Positions 28,287 through 41,500 of a stretch of 64,000 bases of DNA are shown in pieces. Location of the stretch: the NCBI GenBank assembly GCA_036925085.1, contig JAUPFP010000196.1, forward strand, positions 1 to 64,000, read 5' to 3'. The DNA comes from Brachycybe producta. Its lineage: Eukaryota > Arthropoda > Diplopoda > Playtdesmida > Andrognathidae. The notes beneath the pieces were generated by a model that saw nothing but the letters and a program-made list of their open reading frames with translations, was not told the DNA's origin and ran no database searches. Position numbers and translations under genes: made by a program. Each line of letters opens with the position of its first letter. Positions within the stretch are counted from its first letter, which is position 1.

Positions 28287-28938
28287 TCAATTAAACTTAA
28301 ACTTCAATTTCAACTTCAAATTCAACTTCAACTTCAACTTCAATTTCAACTTCAATTTCAACTTCAATTTCAACTTCAATTTCAACTTCAATTTCAACTT
28401 CAATTTCAACTTCAATTTCAATGTCGACTTCAAGTTCAATGTCAATTTCAATTTCAAACTTAACTTCAACTTCAACTTTACATTCAAGTTCAACTTCAAA
28501 TTTAACATCAACTTCAACTTTAACTTCAACTTCAACTTAAACTTCAATTTTAACTTCAAATTCAACTTCAATTTCAACTTCAATTTCAACTTCAAATTCA
28601 ACTTCAACTTCAACTTTAACCTTAACCTTAACCTTAACTTAAACTTAAACTTCAATTTCAACTTCAATTTCAACTTCAATTTCAACTTCAATTTCAACTT
28701 CAATTACAACTTCAATTTCAACTTCAGTTTCAACTTCAATTTTAACTTCAATTTCAACTTCAAATTCAACTTCAATTTCAACTTCAATTTCAACTTCAAT
28801 TTCAACTTCAATTTCAACTTCAATTTCAACTTCCACTTCAATTTCAAACTTAACTTCAACTTCAACTTAACTTCAACTTCAACTTTAACTTCACTTTCAA
28901 GTTCAACTTCAAATTCAACTTCAACTTCAACTTTAACT
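28287..28938 (+). repeat. Y unit, 652 bp
   Basis: B(28423), AACATCAAC, C3, E, D. Confidence 0.85.
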
Positions 28939-29518
28939 TCAATTAAACTTAAACTTCAATTTCAACTTCAAATTCAACTTCAACTTCAACTTCAATTTCA
29001 ACTTCAATTTCAACTTCAATTTCAACTTCAATTTCAACTTCAATTTCAACTTCAATTTCAACTTCAATTTCAACTTCAATTTCAACTTCAATTTCAATGT
29101 CGACTTCAAGTTCAATGTCAATTTCAATTTCAAACTTAACTTCAACTTCAACTTTACATTCAAGTTCAACTTCAAATTTAACTTCAACTTCAACTTTAAC
29201 TTCAACTTCAACTTTAACTTCAACTTCAACTTAAACTTCAATTTTAACTTCAAATTCAACTTCAATTTCAACTTCAATTTCAACTTCAAATTCAACTTCA
29301 ACTTCAACTTTAACCTTAACCTTAACTTAAACTTAAACTTCAATTTTAACTTCAATTTCAACTTCAATTTCAACTTCAATTTCAACTTCAATTTCAACTT
29401 CAATTTCAACTTCCACTTCAATTTCAAACTTAACTTCAACTTCAACTTAACTTCAACTTCAACTTTAACTTCACTTTCAAGTTCAACTTCAAATTCAACT
29501 TCAACTTCAACTTTAACT
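28939..29518 (+). repeat. d unit, 580 bp
   Basis: B(29099), C, D. Confidence 0.85.
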
Positions 29519-30350
29519 TCAATTAAACTTAAACTTCAATTTCAACTTCAAATTCAACTTCAACTTCAACTTCAATTTCAACTTCAATTTCAACTTCAAT
29601 TTCAACTTCAATTTCAACTTCAATTTCAACTTCAATTTCAACTTCAATTTCAACTTCAATTTCAACTTCAATTTCAACTTCAATTTCAATGTCGACTTCA
29701 AGTTCAATGTCAATTTCAATTTCAAACTTAACTTCAACTTCAACTTTACATTCAAGTTCAACTTCAAATTTAACTTCAACTTTAACTTCAACTTCAACTT
29801 TAACTTCAACTTCAACTTAAACTTCAATTTTAACTTCAAATTCAACTTCAATTTCAACTTCAATTTCAACTTCAAATTCAACTTCAACTTCAACTTTAAC
29901 CTTAACCTAAACTTAAACTTAAACTTCAATTTTAACTTCAATTTCAACTTCAATTTCAACTTCAATTTCAACTTCAATTTCAACTTCAATTTCAACTTCA
30001 ATTTCAACTTCAAATTCAACTTCAACTTCAACTTTAACCTTAACCTTAACCTTAACTTAAACTTAAACTTCAATTTTAACTTCAATTTCAACTTCAATTT
30101 CAACTTCAAATTCAACTTCAATTACAACTTCAATTTCAACTTCAGTTTCAACTTCAATTTTAACTTCAATTTCAACGTCAAATTCAACTTCAATTTCAAC
30201 TTCAATTTCAACTTCAATTTCAACTTCAATTTCAACTTCAATTTCAACTTCCACTTCAATTTCAAACTTAACTTCAACTTCAACTTAACTTCAACTTCAA
30301 CTTTAACTTCACTTTCAAGTTCAACTTCAACTTCAACTTCAACTTTAACT
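29519..30350 (+). repeat. c unit, 832 bp
   Basis: B(29691), C with a private TTAACCTAAACTTAAAC form near 29902, C3, E, D shortened before A. Confidence 0.83.
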
Positions 30351-31686
30351 TCAATTAAACTTAAACTTCAATTTCAACTTCAAATTCAACTTCAACTTCA
30401 ACTTCAATTTCAACTTCAATTTCAACTTCAATTTCAACTTCAATTTCAACTTCAATTTCAACTTCAATTTCAACTTCAATTTCAACTTCAATTTCAACTT
30501 CAATTTCAACTTCAATTTCAACTTCAATTTCAATGTCGACTTCAAGTTCAATGTCAATTTCAATTTCAAACTTAACTTCAACTTCAACTTTACATTCAAG
30601 TTCAACTTCAAATTTAACTTCAACTTCAACTTTAACTTCAACTTCAACTTTAACTTCAACTTCAACTTAAACTTCAATTTTAACTTCAATTTTTACTTCA
30701 AATTCAACTTCAATTTCAACTTCAATTTCAACTTCAAATTCAACTTCAACTTCAACTTTAACCTTAACCTTAACTTAAACTTAAACTTCAATTTTAACTT
30801 CAATTTCAACTTCAATTTCAACTTCAATTTCAACTTCAATTTCAACTTCAATTTCAACTTCAATTTCAACTTCAATTTCAACTTCAATTTCAACATCAAT
30901 TTCAACTTCAATTTTAACTTCAATATCAACTTTGATTTCAATTTCGACTTCAATTTCAACTTCGATTTCAACTTCAATTTCAACTTCAATTTCAACTTCA
31001 ATTTCAACTTCAACTTCAATTTTAACATCAATTTCAACTTCAATTTTAACTTCAATTTCAACTTCAATTACAACTTCAATTTCAACTTCAGTTTCAACTT
31101 CAATTTTAACTTCAATTTCAACTTCAATTTCAACTTCAATTTTAACTTCAATATCAACTTTGATTTCAATTTCGACTTCAATTTCAACTTCAAATTCAAC
31201 TTCAACTTCAACTTTAACCTTAACCTTAACTTAAACTTAAACTTCAATTTTAACTTCAATTTCAGCTTCAATTTCAACATCAATTTCAACTTCAATTTCA
31301 ACTTCAATTTCAACTTCAACTTCAACTTCAATTTTAACATCAATTTCAACTTCAATTTTAACTTCAATTTCAACTTCAATTACAACTTCAATTTCAACTT
31401 CAGTTTCAACTTCAATTTTAACTTCAATTTCAACTTCAATTTCAACTTCAATTTCAACTTCAATTTCAACTTCAATTTCAACTTCAATTTCAACTTCAAT
31501 TTCAACTTCAATTTCAACTTCAATTTCAACTTCAATTTCAACTTCAATTTCAACTTCAATTTCAACTTTAATTTCAACTTCCACTTCAATTTCAAACTTA
31601 ACTTCAACTTCAACTTAACTTCAACTTCAACTTTAACTTCACTTTCAAGTTCAACTTCAAATTGAACTTCAACTTCAACTTTAACT
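30351..31686 (+). repeat. e' unit, 1336 bp
   Basis: Single B (30535), private TTTTTACTTC near 30691. Partner of the e' at 2895, one 12-mer shorter. Confidence 0.83.
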
Positions 31687-32242
31687 TCAATTAAACTTAA
31701 ACTTCAATTTCAACTTCAAATTCAACTTCAACTTCAACTTCAATTTCAACTTCAATTTCAACTTCAATTTCAACTTCAATTTCAACTTCAATTTCAACTT
31801 CAATTTCAACTTCAATTTCAACTTCAATTTCAATGTCGACTTCAAGTTCAATGTCAATTTCAATTTCAAACTTAACTTCAACTTCAACTTTACATTCAAG
31901 TTCAACTTCAAATTTAACATCAACTTCAACTTTAACTTCAACTTCAACTTTAACTTCAACTTCAACTTAAACTTCAATTTTAACTTCAAATTCAACTTCA
32001 ATTTCAACTTCAATTTCAACTTCAAATTCAACTTCAACTTCAACTTTAACCTTAACCTTAACTTAAACTTAAACTTCAATTTTAACTTCAATTTCAACTT
32101 CAATTTCAACTTCAATTTCAACTTCAATTTCAACTTCCACTTCAATTTCAAACTTAACTTCAACTTCAACTTAACTTCAACTTCAACTTTAACTTCACTT
32201 TCAAGTTCAACTTCAAATTCAACTTCAACTTCAACTTTAACT
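31687..32242 (+). repeat. a unit, 556 bp
   Basis: B(31835), AACATCAAC, C, D. Confidence 0.84.
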
Positions 32243-33050
32243 TCAATTAAACTTAAACTTCAATTTCAACTTCAAATTCAACTTCAACTTCAACTTCAAT
32301 TTCAACTTCAATTTCAACTTCAATTTCAACTTCAATTTCAACTTCAATTTCAACTTCAATTTCAACATCAATTTCAACTTCAATTTTAACTTCAATATCA
32401 ACTTTGATTTCAACTTCAATTTCAACTTCAATTTCAACTTCAATTTTAACTTCAATTTCAACTTCAACTTCAACTTCAATTTCAACTTCAATTTCAACTT
32501 CAATTTCAACTTCAATTTCAACTTCAATTTCAACTTCAATTTCAACTTCAATTTCAACTTCAATTTCAACTTCAATTTCAATGTCGACTTCAAGTTCAAT
32601 GTCAATTTCAATTTCAAACTTAACTTCAACTTCAACTTTACATTCAATTTCAACTTCAATTTTAACTTCAAATTCAACTTCAATTTCAACTTCAATTTCA
32701 ACTTCAAATTCAACTTCAACTTCAACTTTAACCTTAACCTTAACCTTAACTTAAACTTAAACTTCAATTTTAACTTCAATTTCAACTTCAATTTCAACTT
32801 CAATTTCAACTTCAATTACAACTTCAATTTCAACTTCAGTTTCAACTTCAATTTTAACTTCAATTTCAACTTCAAATTCAACTTCAATTTCAACTTCAAT
32901 TTCAACTTCAATTTCAACTTCAATTTCAACTTCAATTTCAACTTCCACTTCAATTTCAAACTTAACTTCAACTTCAACTTAACTTCAACTTCAACTTTAA
33001 CTTCACTTTCAAGTTCAACTTCAAATTCAACTTCAACTTCAACTTTAACT
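32243..33050 (+). repeat. b unit, 808 bp
   Basis: Short F, B(32583), C3, E, D. Confidence 0.84.
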
Positions 33051-33593
33051 TCAATTAACTTAAACTTCAATTTCAACTTCAAATTCAACTTCAACTTCAA
33101 CTTCAATTTCAACTTCAATTTCAACTTCAATTTCAACTTCAATTTCAACTTCAATTTCAACTTCAATTTCAATGTCGACTTCAAGTTCAATGTCAATTTC
33201 AATTTCAAACTTAACTTCAACTTCAACTTTACATTCAAGTTCAACTTCAAATTTAACTTCAACTTCAACTTTAACTTCAACTTCAACTTTAACTTCAACT
33301 TCAACTTAAACTTCAATTTTAACTTCAAATTCAACTTCAATTTCAACTTCAATTTCAACTTCAAATTCAACTTCAACTTCAACTTTAACCTTAACCTTAA
33401 CTTAAACTTAAACTTCAATTTTAACTTCAATTTCAACTTCAATTTCAACTTCAATTTCAACTTCAATTTCAACTTCAATTTCAACTTCCACTTCAATTTC
33501 AAACTTAACTTCAACTTCAACTTAACTTCAACTTCAACTTTAACTTCACTTTCAAGTTCAACTTCAAATTCAACTTCAACTTCAACTTTAACT
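33051..33593 (+). repeat. d unit, 543 bp
   Basis: The only A block one base short (TCAATTAACTTAAAC). B(33174), C, D. Confidence 0.83.
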
Positions 33594-34431
33594 TCAATTA
33601 AACTTAAACTTCAATTTCAACTTCAAATTCAACTTCAACTTCAACTTCAATTTCAACTTCAATTTCAACTTCAATTTCAACTTCAATTTCAACTTCAATT
33701 TCAACTTCAATTTCAACTTCAATTTCAACTTCAATTTCAACTTCAATTTCAACTTCAATTTCAACTTCAATTTCAATGTCGACTTCAAGTTCAATGTCAA
33801 TTTCAATTTCAAACTTAACTTCAACTTCAACTTTACATTCAAGTTCAACTTCAAATTTAACTTCAACTTTAACTTCAACTTCAACTTTAACTTCAACTTC
33901 AACTTAAACTTCAATTTTAACTTCAAATTCAACTTCAATTTCAACTTCAATTTCAACTTCAAATTCAACTTCAACTTCAACTTTAACCTTAACCTTAACT
34001 TAAACTTAAACTTCAATTTTAACTTCAATTTCAACTTCAATTTCAACTTCAATTTCAACTTCAATTTCAACTTCAATTTCAACTTCAATTTCAACTTCAA
34101 ATTCAACTTCAACTTCAACTTTAACCTTAACCTTAACCTTAACTTAAACTTAAACTTCAATTTTAACTTCAATTTCAACTTCAATTTCAACTTCAAATTC
34201 AACTTCAATTACAACTTCAATTTCAACTTCAGTTTCAACTTCAATTTTAACTTCAATTTCAACTTCAAATTCAACTTCAATTTCAACTTCAATTTCAACT
34301 TCAATTTCAACTTCAATTTCAACTTCCACTTCAATTTCAAACTTAACTTCAACTTCAACTTAACTTCAACTTCAACTTTAACTTCACTTTCAAGTTCAAC
34401 TTCAAATTCAACTTCAACTTCAACTTTAACT
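33594..34431 (+). repeat. c unit, 838 bp
   Basis: B(33778), C, C3, E, D. Confidence 0.84.
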
Positions 34432-35035
34432 TCAATTAAACTTAAACTTCAATTTCAACTTCAAATTCAACTTCAACTTCAACTTCAATTTCAACTTCAA
34501 TTTCAACTTCAATTTCAACTTCAATTTCAACTTCAATTTCAACTTCAATTTCAACTTCAATTTCAACTTCAATTTCAACTTCAATTTCAACTTCAATTTC
34601 AACTTCAATTTCAATGTCGACTTCAAGTTCAATGTCAATTTCAATTTCAAACTTAACTTCAACTTCAACTTTACATTCAAGTTCAACTTCAAATTTAACT
34701 TCAACTTCAACTTTAACTTCAACTTCAACTTTAACTTCAACTTCAACTTAAACTTCAATTTTAACTTCAAATTCAACTTCAATTTCAACTTCAATTTCAA
34801 CTTCAAATTCAACTTCAACTTCAACTTTAACCTTAACCTTAACTTAAACTTAAACTTCAATTTTAACTTCAATTTCAACTTCAATTTCAACTTCAATTTC
34901 AACTTCAATTTCAACTTCAATTTCAACTTCCACTTCAATTTCAAACTTAACTTCAACTTCAACTTAACTTCAACTTCAACTTTAACTTCACTTTCAAGTT
35001 CAACTTCAAATTCAACTTCAACTTCAACTTTAACT
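34432..35035 (+). repeat. d unit, 604 bp
   Basis: B(34616), C, D. Confidence 0.84.
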
Positions 35036-36863
35036 TCAATTAAACTTAAACTTCAATTTCAACTTCAAATTCAACTTCAACTTCAACTTCAATTTCAACT
35101 TCAATTTCAACTTCAATTTCAACTTCAATTTCAACTTCAATTTCAACTTCAATTTCAACTTCAATTTCAACTTCAATTTCAACTTCAATTTCAACTTCAA
35201 TTTCAACTTCAATTTCAATGTCGACTTCAAGTTCAATGTCAATTTCAATTTCAAACTTAACTTCAACTTCAACTTTACATTCAAGTTCAACTTCAAATTT
35301 AACTTCAACTTTAACTTCAACTTCAACTTTAACTTCAACTTCAACTTAAACTTCAATTTTAACTTCAAATTCAACTTCAATTTCAACTTCAATTTCAACT
35401 TCAAATTCAACTTCAACTTCAACTTTAACCTTAACCTTAACTTAAACTTAAACTTCAATTTTAACTTCAATTTCAACTTCAATTTCAACTTCAATTTCAA
35501 CTTCAATTTCAACTTCAATTTCAACTTCAATTTCAACTTCAATTTCAACTTCAATTTCAACATCAATTTCAACTTCAATTTTAACTTCAATATCAACTTT
35601 GATTTCAATTTCGACTTCAATTTCAACTTCGATTTCAACTTCAATTTCAACTTCAATTTCAACTTCAATTTCAACTTCAATTTCAACTTCAATTTCAACT
35701 TCAATTTCAATGTCGACTTCAAGTTCAATGTCAATTTCAATTTCAAACTTAACTTCAACTTCAACTTTACATTCAAGTTCAACTTCAAATTTAACTTCAA
35801 CTTCAACTTTAACTTCAACTTCAACTTTAACTTCAACTTCAACTTAAACTTCAATTTTAACTTCAATTTTAACTTCAAATTCAACTTCAATTTCAACTTC
35901 AATTTCAACTTCAAATTCAACTTCAACTTCAACTTTAACCTTAACCTTAACTTAAACTTAAACTTCAATTTTAACTTCAATTTCAACTTCAATTTCAACT
36001 TCAATTTCAACTTCAATTTCAACTTCAATTTCAACTTCAATTTCAACTTCAATTTCAACTTCAATTTCAACATCAATTTCAACTTCAATTTTAACTTCAA
36101 TATCAACTTTGATTTCAATTTCGACTTCAATTTCAACTTCGATTTCAACTTCAATTTCAACTTCAATTTCAACTTCAATTTCAACTTCAACTTCAATTTT
36201 AACATCAATTTCAACTTCAATTTTAACTTCAATTTCAACTTCAATTACAACTTCAATTTCAACTTCAGTTTCAACTTCAATTTTAACTTCAATTTCAACT
36301 TCAATTTCAACTTCAATTTTAACTTCAATATCAACTTTGATTTCAATTTCGACTTCAATTTCAACTTCAAATTCAACTTCAACTTCAACTTTAACCTTAA
36401 CCTTAACTTAAACTTAAACTTCAATTTTAACTTCAATTTCAGCTTCAATTTCAACATCAATTTCAACTTCAATTTCAACTTCAATTTCAACTTCAACTTC
36501 AACTTCAATTTTAACATCAATTTCAACTTCAATTTTAACTTCAATTTCAACTTCAATTACAACTTCAATTTCAACTTCAGTTTCAACTTCAATTTTAACT
36601 TCAATTTCAACTTCAATTTCAACTTCAATTTCAACTTCAATTTCAACTTCAATTTCAACTTCAATTTCAACTTCAATTTCAACTTCAATTTCAACTTCAA
36701 TTTCAACTTCAATTTCAACTTCAATTTCAACTTCAATTTCAACTTTAATTTCAACTTCCACTTCAATTTCAAACTTAACTTCAACTTCAACTTAACTTCA
36801 ACTTCAACTTTAACTTCACTTTCAAGTTCAACTTCAAATTGAACTTCAACTTCAACTTTAACT
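35036..36863 (+). repeat. e unit, 1828 bp
   Basis: B at 35220 and 35712 (492 bp apart, one 12-mer more than the reference e), with compensating loss elsewhere so that total length is unchanged. Confidence 0.85.
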
Positions 36864-37419
36864 TCAATTAAACTTAAACTTCAATTTCAACTTCAAATTC
36901 AACTTCAACTTCAACTTCAATTTCAACTTCAATTTCAACTTCAATTTCAACTTCAATTTCAACTTCAATTTCAACTTCAATTTCAACTTCAATTTCAACT
37001 TCAATTTCAATGTCGACTTCAAGTTCAATGTCAATTTCAATTTCAAACTTAACTTCAACTTCAACTTTACATTCAAGTTCAACTTCAAATTTAACATCAA
37101 CTTCAACTTTAACTTCAACTTCAACTTTAACTTCAACTTCAACTTAAACTTCAATTTTAACTTCAAATTCAACTTCAATTTCAACTTCAATTTCAACTTC
37201 AAATTCAACTTCAACTTCAACTTTAACCTTAACCTTAACTTAAACTTAAACTTCAATTTTAACTTCAATTTCAACTTCAATTTCAACTTCAATTTCAACT
37301 TCAATTTCAACTTCCACTTCAATTTCAAACTTAACTTCAACTTCAACTTAACTTCAACTTCAACTTTAACTTCACTTTCAAGTTCAACTTCAAATTCAAC
37401 TTCAACTTCAACTTTAACT
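36864..37419 (+). repeat. a unit, 556 bp
   Basis: B(37012), AACATCAAC, C, D. Confidence 0.84.
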
Positions 37420-38670
37420 TCAATTAAACTTAAACTTCAATTTCAACTTCAAATTCAACTTCAACTTCAACTTCAATTTCAACTTCAATTTCAACTTCAA
37501 TTTCAACTTCAATTTCAACTTCAATTTCAACTTCAATTTCAACATCAATTTCAACTTCAATTTTAACTTCAATATCAACTTTGATTTCAACTTCAATTTC
37601 AACTTCAATTTCAACTTCAATTTTAACTTCAATTTCAACTTCAACTTCAACTTCAATTTCAACTTCAATTTCAACTTCAATTTCAACTTCAATTTCAACT
37701 TCAATTTCAACTTCAATTTCAACTTCAATTTCAACTTCAATTTCAACTTCAATTTCAATGTCGACTTCAAGTTCAATGTCAATTTCAATTTCAAACTTAA
37801 CTTCAACTTCAACTTTACATTCAATTTCAACTTCAATTTTAACTTCAATTTCAACTTCAACTTCAACTTCAATTTTAACATCAATTTCAACTTCAATTTT
37901 AACTTCAATTTCAACTTCAATTACAACTTCAATTTCAACTTCAGTTTCAACTTCAATTTTAACTTCAATTTCAACTTCAATTTCAACTTCAATTTCAACT
38001 TCAATTTCAACTTCAATTTCAACTTCAATTTCAACTTCAATTTCAACTTCAATTTCAACTTCAATTTCAACTTCAATTTCAACTTCAATTTAACTTCAAT
38101 TTCAACTTCAATTTCAACTTCAATTTTAACTTCAATATCAACTTTGATTTCAATTTCGACTTCAATTTCAACTTCAAATTCAACTTCAACTTCAACTTTA
38201 ACCTTAACCTTAACTTAAACTTAAACTTCAATTTTAACTTCAATTTCAGCTTCAATTTCAACATCAATTTCAACTTCAATTTCAACTTCAATTTCAACTT
38301 CAACTTCAACTTCAATTTTAACATCAATTTCAACTTCAATTTTAACTTCAATTTCAACTTCAATTACAACTTCAATTTCAACTTCAGTTTCAACTTCAAT
38401 TTTAACTTCAATTTCAACTTCAATTTCAACTTCAATTTCAACTTCAATTTCAACTTCAATTTCAACTTCAATTTCAACTTCAATTTCAACTTCAATTTCA
38501 ACTTCAATTTCAACTTCAATTTCAACTTCAATTTCAACTTCAATTTCAACTTTAATTTCAACTTCCACTTCAATTTCAAACTTAACTTCAACTTCAACTT
38601 AACTTCAACTTCAACTTTAACTTCACTTTCAAGTTCAACTTCAAATTGAACTTCAACTTCAACTTTAACT
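37420..38670 (+). repeat. b/e-tail hybrid unit, 1251 bp
   Basis: Starts as b (short F, B at 37760, TTTACATTCAATTTC). Near 37845 it switches to an e tail (AACATCAATTTC, E, long run), passes a phase slip CAATTTAAC at 38086, then F, C, G, E, D. The only unit of this form in the window. Confidence 0.82.
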
Positions 38671-39226
38671 TCAATTAAACTTAAACTTCAATTTCAACTT
38701 CAAATTCAACTTCAACTTCAACTTCAATTTCAACTTCAATTTCAACTTCAATTTCAACTTCAATTTCAACTTCAATTTCAACTTCAATTTCAACTTCAAT
38801 TTCAACTTCAATTTCAATGTCGACTTCAAGTTCAATGTCAATTTCAATTTCAAACTTAACTTCAACTTCAACTTTACATTCAAGTTCAACTTCAAATTTA
38901 ACATCAACTTCAACTTTAACTTCAACTTCAACTTTAACTTCAACTTCAACTTAAACTTCAATTTTAACTTCAAATTCAACTTCAATTTCAACTTCAATTT
39001 CAACTTCAAATTCAACTTCAACTTCAACTTTAACCTTAACCTTAACTTAAACTTAAACTTCAATTTTAACTTCAATTTCAACTTCAATTTCAACTTCAAT
39101 TTCAACTTCAATTTCAACTTCCACTTCAATTTCAAACTTAACTTCAACTTCAACTTAACTTCAACTTCAACTTTAACTTCACTTTCAAGTTCAACTTCAA
39201 ATTCAACTTCAACTTCAACTTTAACT
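38671..39226 (+). repeat. a unit, 556 bp
   Basis: B(38819), AACATCAAC, C, D. The second a within 1.8 kb, explained by the hybrid unit before it. Confidence 0.84.
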
Positions 39227-40034
39227 TCAATTAAACTTAAACTTCAATTTCAACTTCAAATTCAACTTCAACTTCAACTTCAATTTCAACTTCAATTTCA
39301 ACTTCAATTTCAACTTCAATTTCAACTTCAATTTCAACTTCAATTTCAACATCAATTTCAACTTCAATTTTAACTTCAATATCAACTTTGATTTCAACTT
39401 CAATTTCAACTTCAATTTCAACTTCAATTTTAACTTCAATTTCAACTTCAACTTCAACTTCAATTTCAACTTCAATTTCAACTTCAATTTCAACTTCAAT
39501 TTCAACTTCAATTTCAACTTCAATTTCAACTTCAATTTCAACTTCAATTTCAACTTCAATTTCAATGTCGACTTCAAGTTCAATGTCAATTTCAATTTCA
39601 AACTTAACTTCAACTTCAACTTTACATTCAATTTCAACTTCAATTTTAACTTCAAATTCAACTTCAATTTCAACTTCAATTTCAACTTCAAATTCAACTT
39701 CAACTTCAACTTTAACCTTAACCTTAACCTTAACTTAAACTTAAACTTCAATTTTAACTTCAATTTCAACTTCAATTTCAACTTCAATTTCAACTTCAAT
39801 TACAACTTCAATTTCAACTTCAGTTTCAACTTCAATTTTAACTTCAATTTCAACTTCAAATTCAACTTCAATTTCAACTTCAATTTCAACTTCAATTTCA
39901 ACTTCAATTTCAACTTCAATTTCAACTTCCACTTCAATTTCAAACTTAACTTCAACTTCAACTTAACTTCAACTTCAACTTTAACTTCACTTTCAAGTTC
40001 AACTTCAAATTCAACTTCAACTTCAACTTTAACT
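39227..40034 (+). repeat. b unit, 808 bp
   Basis: Short F, B(39567), C3, E, D. Confidence 0.84.
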
Positions 40035-40884
40035 TCAATTAAACTTAAACTTCAATTTCAACTTCAAATTCAACTTCAACTTCAACTTCAATTTCAACTT
40101 CAATTTCAACTTCAATTTCAACTTCAATTTCAACTTCAATTTCAACTTCAATTTCAACTTCAATTTCAACTTCAATTTCAACTTCAATTTCAACTTCAAT
40201 TTCAACTTCAATTTCAATGTCGACTTCAAGTTCAATGTCAATTTCAATTTCAAACTTAACTTCAACTTCAACTTTACATTCAAGTTCAACTTCAAATTTA
40301 ACTTCAACTTTAACTTCAACTTCAACTTTAACTTCAACTTCAACTTAAACTTCAATTTTAACTTCAAATTCAACTTCAATTTCAACTTCAATTTCAACTT
40401 CAAATTCAACTTCAACTTCAACTTTAACCTTAACCTTAACTTAAACTTAAACTTCAATTTTAACTTCAATTTCAACTTCAATTTCAACTTCAATTTCAAC
40501 TTCAATTTCAACTTCAATTTCAACTTCAATTTCAACTTCAAATTCAACTTCAACTTCAACTTTAACCTTAACCTTAACCTTAACTTAAACTTAAACTTCA
40601 ATTTTAACTTCAATTTCAACTTCAATTTCAACTTCAAATTCAACTTCAATTACAACTTCAATTTCAACTTCAGTTTCAACTTCAATTTTAACTTCAATTT
40701 CAACTTCAAATTCAACTTCAATTTCAACTTCAATTTCAACTTCAATTTCAACTTCAATTTCAACTTCAATTTCAACTTCCACTTCAATTTCAAACTTAAC
40801 TTCAACTTCAACTTAACTTCAACTTCAACTTTAACTTCACTTTCAAGTTCAACTTCAAATTCAACTTCAACTTCAACTTTAACT
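40035..40884 (+). repeat. c unit, 850 bp
   Basis: B(40219), C, C3, E, D. Confidence 0.84.
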
Positions 40885-41500
40885 TCAATTAAACTTAAAC
40901 TTCAATTTCAACTTCAAATTCAACTTCAACTTCAACTTCAATTTCAACTTCAATTTCAACTTCAATTTCAACTTCAATTTCAACTTCAATTTCAACTTCA
41001 ATTTCAACTTCAATTTCAACTTCAATTTCAACTTCAATTTCAACTTCAATTTCAACTTCAATTTCAACTTCAATTTCAATGTCGACTTCAAGTTCAATGT
41101 CAATTTCAATTTCAAACTTAACTTCAACTTCAACTTTACATTCAAGTTCAACTTCAAATTTAACTTCAACTTCAACTTTAACTTCAACTTCAACTTTAAC
41201 TTCAACTTCAACTTAAACTTCAATTTTAACTTCAAATTCAACTTCAATTTCAACTTCAATTTCAACTTCAAATTCAACTTCAACTTCAACTTTAACCTTA
41301 ACCTTAACTTAAACTTAAACTTCAATTTTAACTTCAATTTCAACTTCAATTTCAACTTCAATTTCAACTTCAATTTCAACTTCAATTTCAACTTCCACTT
41401 CAATTTCAAACTTAACTTCAACTTCAACTTAACTTCAACTTCAACTTTAACTTCACTTTCAAGTTCAACTTCAAATTCAACTTCAACTTCAACTTTAACT
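40885..41500 (+). repeat. d unit, 616 bp
   Basis: B(41081), C, D. Same length as the d at 7008, which also precedes e. Confidence 0.84.
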
